DNA of 64,000 nt, from the NCBI RefSeq assembly GCF_019891395.1, contig NZ_CP078143.1, positions 496,001 to 560,000 on the forward strand, given 5' to 3'. The translations under genes were made by a program, and so were the position numbers. The DNA comes from Nitratireductor kimnyeongensis (GTDB lineage: Bacteria > Pseudomonadota > Alphaproteobacteria > Rhizobiales > Rhizobiaceae). Positions 58,155 to 64,000 of this stretch are shown in pieces; position 1 is the stretch's first letter; every line of letters starts with the position of its first letter. A model generated the notes under the pieces. It worked only from the letters and a program-made list of their open reading frames with translations, made no database searches and was not told where the DNA came from.

Positions 58155-58544
58155 TCAATCTTCCGGTGGAACCGGAGTGGGCTTGCCACTGGCATCGAGC
58201 GCCACCATGACGAAATCCGCATGAGTGACCATTTCCATGGTCGGCGAGAGATAACGCTGTGCCCACGCTTCAACCTTTAGCCGGATCGATGTCCGCCCAA
58301 CCCTCTCTATATGGGTGTAGATACACAATGTGTCGCCCACCTTCATCGGCTTGGCGAAGGCCATTTCTTTCACGCCGGCCGTGACCACACGTCCATGAGC
58401 GCGTTCGGCAGCACGAATACCACTGGCTAGATCCATTTGCGCCATCACCCAGCCGCCGAAAATATCGCCCGCGGCATTGGCGTCGCCAGGCATCGCCTGA
58501 GTGCGTAGCGTCAGGTCTCCAGTGGGTTTATCCGGTGCGTTCAT
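58155..58544 (-). CDS. Acyl-CoA thioesterase, YciA type (hotdog fold)
   Basis: A 129-residue thioesterase. The hotdog helix and active segment read PGDANAAGDIFGGWVMAQMD, with GVKEMAFAKPMKVGDTLCIY and VTHADFVMVALDASGKPTPV typical of YciA/acyl-CoA hydrolases. It hydrolyses medium- or long-chain acyl-CoA. Its stop is 3 bases from the stop of the convergent CBS-protein gene. It lies divergent from the dehydrogenase gene. Confidence 0.92.
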   Translation of the reverse strand: MNAPDKPTGDLTLRTQAMPGDANAAGDIFGGWVMAQMDLASGIRAAERAHGRVVTAGVKEMAFAKPMKVGDTLCIYTHIERVGRTSIRLKVEAWAQRYLSPTMEMVTHADFVMVALDASGKPTPVPPED

Positions 58545-58726
58545 CGTCTATCGTTCCCCTTCTCGGTTTACATCCGGCCTATCGTTGTGACCGCTGCCGG
58601 TCAACAAACGCTAGTGCATGGCACCTCTTCCATTGACGCATGGTTGCACTTTGTGTCGCATCTGCGTTGCACAGAAGACGAACTTACGGCTTTAATTCGG
58701 ATTGCACGCATTCCAGTGAGGTTTCC

Positions 58727-59815
58727 ATGCAGGTCAAGGCCGCCGTGTGCCGGGAGTTCGGCAAACCCCTCTCGATCGAAACGCTTGAGCTCGCTCCACC
58801 GCGTCGGGGTGAGGTTCTCGTCGATCTGAAGGCATGCGCAATCTGCCACTCTGACATCTCCTATGCCGAAGGTGCATGGGGTGGCGATCTTCCCGCGGTC
58901 TATGGTCACGAGGCGGCCGGCGAGGTTTCAGCGATCGGTTCTGGAGTTACCGGTGTCGTGCCGGGCGATCACGTTATTGTCACGCTGATCCGCTCCTGTG
59001 GCCAATGCCATTATTGCGCGCGTGAGAGCCTCGTTATGTGCGAGGAGGTTTTCCCGTTTGATAAGCAAGGCCCGCTCACCCTCACTAATGGTGTCGCCTG
59101 CGAACAGGGGCTACGCACTGGTGCCTTCGCGGAGAAGGTGGTCGTTCACGAAAGCCAGCTCGCCCATATCCCACCCGAAATGCCGTTCGACGTCGCATCG
59201 CTTCTTGCCTGCGGCGTCATCACCGGCTTTGGGGCGGTCGTCAACACGGCGCGCGTATCTGAGGGCCAATCCGTTGCTGTCATCGGATGCGGCGGCGTCG
59301 GGCTCAATGCCATTCAGGGAGCGGCCCTTGCAGGTGCCAATCCGATCATTGCTCTTGACCTAAGCTCTGACAAGCAAACCGCATCGCGATCCTTCGGTGC
59401 CACCCACACCTTTAACCCGACCGACCCTGATCACGGGAAAGCGATCAAAACGCTTACCGAGGGACGCGGCGTGGATTTTGTTTTCGTCACTGTGGGTGTC
59501 GAGGCCGCCCTTGTCAGCGCCTCGCGTTACATCACCCGCAACGGCTCCATTATCGTGGTTGGCATGCCGTCCAATGGTGTACGCATCCCCTATGACCCGG
59601 GGAAGCTTGCGGCTTTCAATCAGAAAATTATCGGATCCAAGATGGGCGAGACACGACTCCGTCACGACATACCCATTCTCGTTGAGCATTATCAAAAGGG
59701 CCGGTTGAAGCTCGATGAACTCATCACCGCCCGTTACAGGCTTGAAGACATCAACGAGGCGATTGCCGCAGTGAACAATGGACAGGCCCTCCGCAACGTG
59801 CTGGTTTTCAAATGA
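58727..59815 (+). CDS. Zinc-dependent alcohol dehydrogenase family protein (MDR)
   Basis: A 362-residue medium-chain dehydrogenase. Start 58727 has GAGG upstream. The catalytic zinc site is AICHSDISYAEG, with GHEAAGEVSAIGSGV. The structural zinc cysteines are CGQCHYCARESLVMCEE, and the NAD fold is VAVIGCGGVGLNAIQGAALA. It resembles glutathione-independent formaldehyde/alcohol dehydrogenases. It is translationally coupled (ATGA, 59812-59815) to the enolase-superfamily gene, suggesting oxidation of a sugar or polyol followed by dehydration. Confidence 0.88.
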   Translation: MQVKAAVCREFGKPLSIETLELAPPRRGEVLVDLKACAICHSDISYAEGAWGGDLPAVYGHEAAGEVSAIGSGVTGVVPGDHVIVTLIRSCGQCHYCARESLVMCEEVFPFDKQGPLTLTNGVACEQGLRTGAFAEKVVVHESQLAHIPPEMPFDVASLLACGVITGFGAVVNTARVSEGQSVAVIGCGGVGLNAIQGAALAGANPIIALDLSSDKQTASRSFGATHTFNPTDPDHGKAIKTLTEGRGVDFVFVTVGVEAALVSASRYITRNGSIIVVGMPSNGVRIPYDPGKLAAFNQKIIGSKMGETRLRHDIPILVEHYQKGRLKLDELITARYRLEDINEAIAAVNNGQALRNVLVFK

Positions 59816-61029
59816 AAATCGTCGAAGCTAGGACTTTTGTTACCGCGAACCCGCCTCCGCATGCAGGCGGTCGCTACTTCATCTTCGTGAAACTCGCCAC
59901 CGATGGCGGTGTGGTCGGCTATGGCGAGGCTTATTCCTCGGCCTTCGGCCCACACCTCACCGCACGAATGATCGAAGACATCGCCGAACGTTATTTGATC
60001 GGTCAGGACCCGCACGACATCGAAGCCTTCTTTCGCCGCACCTATTCCTCCGGCTTCAGTCAGCGGCCCGATCCGACTTTGATGGGTTGCGTGTCCGCCC
60101 TCGAAATGGCGTGCTGGGACATCATTGGCAAAGAGGCGGGCAAACCGGTCTACAAGCTGCTCGGAGGAAAGGTGCATCAGCGGCTCCGCAGCTACACCTA
60201 TCTTTATCCTGCCACCGGCAGCGCCGTTCCGGACGAGACGGACAACGCATGCAATGTCTACAATGATCCAGACCTTGCCGCCGAAGCTGCATTGGCCTGC
60301 CTCGCGCTGGGTTTTGACGCGATCAAGTTCGATCCAGCCGGCCCTTACTCGGCCTTTGGCGGCCATCAACCACGCCAAAGTGACATCGACCTCTCCACGC
60401 GCATGGTTGCTGCCGTGCGCGAGGCTGTCGGTGGGCGCGCCGACATTCTCTTCGGAACCCATGGTCAGTTCACACCTTCCGGTGCAATCCGGCTAGCCCG
60501 CGCACTAGAGCCTTATGACCCGCTCTGGTTCGAGGAACCTGTCCCACCAGATGCCCCAGAAGCCATGGCTCAAGTGGCACGTGGCACCCGCATTCCCATT
60601 GCCACGGGTGAGCGCCTGACGACAAAGTACGAGTTTGCCCAGCTTCTCAGCCAGGGTGCCGCTGGTATCTTTCAGCCCAATCTCGGCAGGTCAGGTGGAC
60701 TGCTTGAAACAAAGAAGATCGCGGCAATGGCGGAAGCCCACCACGTTCAGATCGCACCGCACTGCTATTGTGGCCCCATCGTCGCAGCCGCCAACATTCA
60801 GCTCGCCACCACGCTACCAAATTTCCTGATCTTGGAAGCGATCCGCACCTTCGATGGTTTTCACGCGCAACTCCTGAAAAAGAAAATCACCTGGGAGGAT
60901 GGTTTTGTCATTCCGTCGAGTGAGCCCGGTCTTGGTGTCGAGCTTGATGAAGCTGTGGCCGAAGCAAACCCATACGAAGGCAACAAACTGCACCTTCAGA
61001 TGACCCAAGCGCCGATTTCGGAAAAATAG
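59812..61029 (+). CDS. Mandelate racemase / muconate lactonizing (enolase superfamily) enzyme
   Basis: A 405-residue enzyme. The capping domain is IFVKLATDGGVVGYGEAYSS, SALEMACWDIIGKEAGKPVY and LLGGKVHQRLRSYTY. The barrel has GFDAIKFDPAG, ILFGTHGQFTPSGAIRLARA, LWFEEPVPPDAPEAMAQVAR, IPIATGERLTTKYEFAQLLS and IAPHCYCGPIVAAANIQLAT. Metal ligand Glu residues and the late His are present, but the first ligand position (usually Asp) reads as Gly-Thr-His here. It is probably a sugar-acid dehydratase; the substrate is unknown. Confidence 0.88.
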   Translation: MKIVEARTFVTANPPPHAGGRYFIFVKLATDGGVVGYGEAYSSAFGPHLTARMIEDIAERYLIGQDPHDIEAFFRRTYSSGFSQRPDPTLMGCVSALEMACWDIIGKEAGKPVYKLLGGKVHQRLRSYTYLYPATGSAVPDETDNACNVYNDPDLAAEAALACLALGFDAIKFDPAGPYSAFGGHQPRQSDIDLSTRMVAAVREAVGGRADILFGTHGQFTPSGAIRLARALEPYDPLWFEEPVPPDAPEAMAQVARGTRIPIATGERLTTKYEFAQLLSQGAAGIFQPNLGRSGGLLETKKIAAMAEAHHVQIAPHCYCGPIVAAANIQLATTLPNFLILEAIRTFDGFHAQLLKKKITWEDGFVIPSSEPGLGVELDEAVAEANPYEGNKLHLQMTQAPISEK

Positions 61030-61150
61030 CCGACCGCATTTCCGATTCATGTTCAAAACCTTACCGCGACCAAATGAATCATCACGCAAGGAACTTGAAT
61101 CAATACTTGAAGTGCACATTGGCTCCAGAGGAGCACAAACCACGTAGCAG

Positions 61151-62053
61151 TTAACGCACGCCTAACAATTCGCGCACCGTTTGCCCGAGAAGCGCCCTGC
61201 CGGCCGGCGACCACCCGAGGGCGCACAAAAGATCCGTTTTCATCACGTTGATCGCCCGGCAGTCAGCAACACGCGGCAGTGGGTTCTTGCACCCGGTCTC
61301 CTCTGCCACAAGCGCCAGCAGATCGTGACGATCAACCACCAGATCAGACACGTTGAAGACACCGCCCGCAAGCTTGTTGGCGGGCAAAGTCAACATCATG
61401 CGGACAGCCGATCCGACATCCTCGCCGTGCACTTCAGATGCCACGCGCGGTGCGATCTCCCGGCCTGCCAGATAATCGGCAAAGAGGCTCTCCCATTTGT
61501 GCGACCGTCCGTACCCAGCAGGCCCGTAGACACCGGTGACCCGCAGGCTCACGCCGGCAAAATTTTCTCCGGAAAGCTGGGAAAGCGCCTCTTCTGCAGC
61601 CAGCTTCACCTCTCCATAGAGCGTATCAGGGCGGCAGACGTCACGTTCATCCAGCATCACCCCCGGATCGCGCAGCCCGTAAACAGCCCGTGTCGAAAGA
61701 AACACTGTTCGCGCCACACCCGCCGCGCGCGCTGCTCGAAACATCGCAACGCTTCCCTCGAGGTTACGCCTGCGAAACCCGTCAGCATCGTCGGCCTCTC
61801 CGCCCCGGTATTTCCCCGGAGCGTGGTCGAAGGCCGCATGTACGAAAAAAGCAGCGCCCTCGAACAGGGCCGTGGATATGGATGTCGGTTCGAGCTCCAT
61901 CGGAGCAAAGGTGAGCGGTTTTGAAAAAAAGCCTTCCGGCGGTGCATTCCGTCCAAGCACCGTCACCCGGTGACCGGCGGCCAACAGCGCCTCCACGATG
62001 AAGCGGCCGACAAGGCCTGTCCCGCCGGAAACGATGCTGTGTGGCGTGGTCAT
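61151..62053 (-). CDS. sqdC: Sulfolipid biosynthesis NAD(P)-dependent reductase/epimerase SqdC
   Basis: A 300-residue short-chain/epimerase fold protein. The nucleotide motif is SGGTGLVGRFIVEALLAAGH; other blocks are RTVFLSTRAVYGLRDPGVML and LYGEVKLAAEEALSQLSGEN, with the YxxxK-type pair. It is the third gene of sqdBDC, overlapping sqdD by 4 bp (62050-62053). In Sinorhizobium SqdC is needed for sulfoquinovosyl diacylglycerol production, with an unclear step. The assignment rests mainly on synteny with sqdB and sqdD. Confidence 0.85.
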   Translation of the reverse strand: MTTPHSIVSGGTGLVGRFIVEALLAAGHRVTVLGRNAPPEGFFSKPLTFAPMELEPTSISTALFEGAAFFVHAAFDHAPGKYRGGEADDADGFRRRNLEGSVAMFRAARAAGVARTVFLSTRAVYGLRDPGVMLDERDVCRPDTLYGEVKLAAEEALSQLSGENFAGVSLRVTGVYGPAGYGRSHKWESLFADYLAGREIAPRVASEVHGEDVGSAVRMMLTLPANKLAGGVFNVSDLVVDRHDLLALVAEETGCKNPLPRVADCRAINVMKTDLLCALGWSPAGRALLGQTVRELLGVR

Positions 62054-62859
62054 GATGCGGGGTTCGCCAGAATCTCAATGTCAGGGATATTGTTCCCCGA
62101 ATGGAAGGCGTGCCAAAGATCGATCAAAGGACCCAGTTCCGCGGCTTTCGGATGATCCCGCTCCCACGGCTTTTCGTACTGATAGTGAACCACGGAAACA
62201 GAGTTCCAGTCCCAGAGTTCCGGAAGGTTGAACCAGACATACTGCAGCATGTTGAAAAACACCGGCAGGCCATGCCACTGCGGAAAATAAGCTTGCAGAA
62301 ATGTCTGATCCGTCCGCCGCCAGAACGCATCGGGAGCGTCAAGCCGCTTGAGCATGGAAGCGAACGTCGCTTCCGAGGGTTCTGCTACAAACACACCTGA
62401 ATTCAGCCGGTGAAAATCGGCAAGGCTCTCATAGACATTGGGGGCGGCGGAGAATTCCGGATAACCGAACAACCGGTCGATATTGCGTACCACCACTGCG
62501 TCGGCGTCGATGAACACGACCCGTTCATACTCGGTCAACTGCCACAGTCTGAGCTTGGCAAAATTGTCGAGCGGGGTATGAAAACTTGGCTTGTTGCCCT
62601 TGGTGAAGGGCGCGTTGGCGTGAAGCCGGGCCCGCTGATGCCGCTCGTTGAAGGCATCTGAGGTGGGCAGAAGCTCCGCCGGCACAAGCCGCGCGCCGAG
62701 CGCAGCGAGTGGCTGCAGCGCTTTTTCAGGCGCTCCACCAGTATGCAAGACGACGAGATCGGCGTTCGTTTCGGTCAACCGCAACGAGCGCACCAGAGCG
62801 AGCGCGCCCATCGCATAGTCTTCATTGGTGACGAGCGTCACATAGGCATGTTTCGACAT
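62050..62859 (-). CDS. sqdD: Sulfoquinovosyltransferase SqdD (glycogenin-like GT8)
   Basis: A 269-residue GT8 glycosyltransferase. The opening YVTLVTNEDYAMGALALVRS is glycogenin-like, and the DXD motif is ERVVFIDADAVVVRNIDRLF. LNSGVFVAEPSEATF and VVHYQYEKPWERDHPKAAEL are further family blocks. It transfers sulfoquinovose from UDP-sulfoquinovose to diacylglycerol, the last step of SQDG synthesis in bacteria with the sqdBDC operon. The gene starts 12 bases after sqdB ends. Confidence 0.9.
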   Translation of the reverse strand: MSKHAYVTLVTNEDYAMGALALVRSLRLTETNADLVVLHTGGAPEKALQPLAALGARLVPAELLPTSDAFNERHQRARLHANAPFTKGNKPSFHTPLDNFAKLRLWQLTEYERVVFIDADAVVVRNIDRLFGYPEFSAAPNVYESLADFHRLNSGVFVAEPSEATFASMLKRLDAPDAFWRRTDQTFLQAYFPQWHGLPVFFNMLQYVWFNLPELWDWNSVSVVHYQYEKPWERDHPKAAELGPLIDLWHAFHSGNNIPDIEILANPAS

Positions 62860-62871
62860 GAATGCCGTCGC

Positions 62872-64000
62872 TCAGCCCACACTCTTCAGCCGCTTGCCTT
62901 CCGGGTCGCGCTCGATCGTGGGCGCGATATCCTTGGTCCAGGCGGACACGGCAGGGATACGCGAACGGTCGACGCGGTAATCGAACTTCTTCGCCACATC
63001 GACGACCTCGGCCAGAAGCCCTTCCTCCAGCGTGATGGGGTTAAGGCCGAGCGAGAGGAATTTATCGTTTCTCACCACCAGATCGTTTTCCGCTGCTTCC
63101 TTGCGCGGGTTCGGCAGGTAAGCGACCTTCGCACCGGTCATGCGGGCGATGAGCTCGGCCAGGTCCCGCACGCGATGCGTTTCCGTCATCTGGTTGAAGA
63201 TTTCTACGCGGTCTCCGCGTTTCGGCGGATTGTTGAGCGCGATCTCCACGCAGCGCACGGAATCCTGAATGTGGATGAAAGCGCGCGTCTGCCCGCCCGT
63301 GCCATGAACGGTCAACGGATAGCCGATCGCCGCCTGAATCAGGAAGCGGTTCAGCACCGTTCCATAGTCGCCGTCATAATCGAAACGGTTGATGAGCTGG
63401 GCATGGAGTTTCGTCTCTTCCGTGTGCGTGCCCCACACGATGCCCTGATGGAGATCGGTGATGCGGACACCGTCGTTCTTGGCATAAAACTGGAACAGAA
63501 GCTGATCCAGCGATTTCGTCATGTGATAGATCGAGCCCGGATTGGTCGGGTACAGGATTTCCTGAGATGCCGTTTCGCCGGAGAGTGTCTCGACGCCGAC
63601 CGGGAGGTAGCCTTCGGGGATTGCAGCACCGACGGAGGAATACCCATAAACGCCCATCGTGCCCAGATGGACAAGATGGGCATCGAGACCGATCTCCGTC
63701 ATCGCGTTGAGCAGGTTATGGGTAGCGTTGACGTTGTTGTTGACCGTGTAGTTCTTGTGGCGGTCGCTCTTCATCGAATAGGGCGCGGCACGCTGTTCGG
63801 CAAAATGCACGATCGCATCGGGCCTGTGCTCGGCAAGCCAGGATTTCAGCACATCATAGTCGCGTGCCAGGTCGATCAGGTGGAAGCGGATGCGCCGGCC
63901 CGTTTCCTGATGCCAGATGCGCGTGCGCTCCTGGATGGAATCCATCGGAGTCAAAGACTGAACCCCGAGCTCGGTATCGATCCACCTCCGGGACAGATTG
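62872..64000 (-). CDS. sqdB: UDP-sulfoquinovose synthase SqdB (5' end off window)
   Basis: The C-terminal ~376 residues are present, and the frame continues past the right edge (NLSRRWIDTELGVQS upstream of position 63954). It is an extended SDR enzyme that makes UDP-sulfoquinovose from UDP-glucose and sulfite. Catalytic Thr and YxxxK are seen in LGTMGVYGYS and SIYHMTKSLDQLLFQFYAKN. Also present are HFAEQRAAPYSMKSDRHKNY, the family's sulfite-site region, and RAFIHIQDSVRCVEIALNNP. It is the first gene of sqdBDC. The N-terminal Gly-rich NAD motif lies beyond the window. Confidence 0.95.
   Translation of the reverse strand, partial: NLSRRWIDTELGVQSLTPMDSIQERTRIWHQETGRRIRFHLIDLARDYDVLKSWLAEHRPDAIVHFAEQRAAPYSMKSDRHKNYTVNNNVNATHNLLNAMTEIGLDAHLVHLGTMGVYGYSSVGAAIPEGYLPVGVETLSGETASQEILYPTNPGSIYHMTKSLDQLLFQFYAKNDGVRITDLHQGIVWGTHTEETKLHAQLINRFDYDGDYGTVLNRFLIQAAIGYPLTVHGTGGQTRAFIHIQDSVRCVEIALNNPPKRGDRVEIFNQMTETHRVRDLAELIARMTGAKVAYLPNPRKEAAENDLVVRNDKFLSLGLNPITLEEGLLAEVVDVAKKFDYRVDRSRIPAVSAWTKDIAPTIERDPEGKRLKSVG

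Overview
The window looks like chromosomal DNA of an alphaproteobacterium of the order Hyphomicrobiales, probably close to the Phyllobacteriaceae (Mesorhizobium/Nitratireductor-like). The evidence is moderately high GC, a rhizobial-type CarB with its family insertion, the lsrB-trxB-lrp ... lpsB-greA order known from Sinorhizobium, and a sqdBDC sulfolipid operon. No species is assigned. No insertion sequence, prophage, integrase or CRISPR array was seen.

Layout. 1-6.7 kb: the 5' part of a secreted lectin-like/DUF11 protein running off the left edge, a CAT-anticodon tRNA, a SIMPL-domain protein, small secreted and metal-cluster proteins, a long OmpA-family protein and a decayed DapA-type aldolase pseudogene. 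6.7-14.1 kb: pyrE; a DGPF protein/ECF42 sigma pair with a VOC protein; an SlyD-type FKBP; a VOC gene divergent from a TetR regulator with two operator repeats; DUF599 and HlyU-like proteins; a yjbQ gene with an in-frame stop; map. 14.2-30.5 kb: rpoD, dnaG and yqeY on the minus strand, with an MHYT-PAS-GGDEF-EAL gene between dnaG and yqeY on the opposite strand; carA and carB on the plus strand, separated by a TadG-like protein, DUF2937 and a YpfJ-type metallopeptidase. 31-44 kb: a cupin lipoprotein, a DrrAB-type exporter, a lytic transglycosylase, Ogt, two orphan small proteins, a tandem EAL pair, an aspartate aminotransferase, a second GGDEF-EAL protein, an EF-G paralogue and MsrP. 44-52 kb: a structured small RNA candidate, lsrB, trxB, lrp, then an envelope glycan block (pyruvyl transferase and GT32 facing two GT25 genes, lpsB and greA). 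52-64 kb: a PQQ-type sugar dehydrogenase, an EamA transporter, DUF3775, two extensin-like proteins, a CBS-domain membrane protein, a YciA-type thioesterase, a dehydrogenase/enolase-superfamily pair, and sqdC-sqdD-sqdB (sqdB cut by the right edge).

Themes. Housekeeping genes for pyrimidine/arginine precursors (carA, carB, pyrE) and for transcription and replication (rpoD, dnaG, greA) are interspersed with envelope genes (LPS core, sulfolipid, OmpA, murein and extensin-like proteins) and with four c-di-GMP domain proteins. The best candidates for something undescribed are non-coding: a nested, terminator-ended RNA with a CU-rich loop next to lsrB (AbcR-like), and a strong intrinsic terminator inside the greA leader. 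Also notable are the tandem EAL pair with one degenerate member, and several damaged genes (the DapA-like pseudogene, the yjbQ nonsense codon, and a cupin gene reading through its own terminator).
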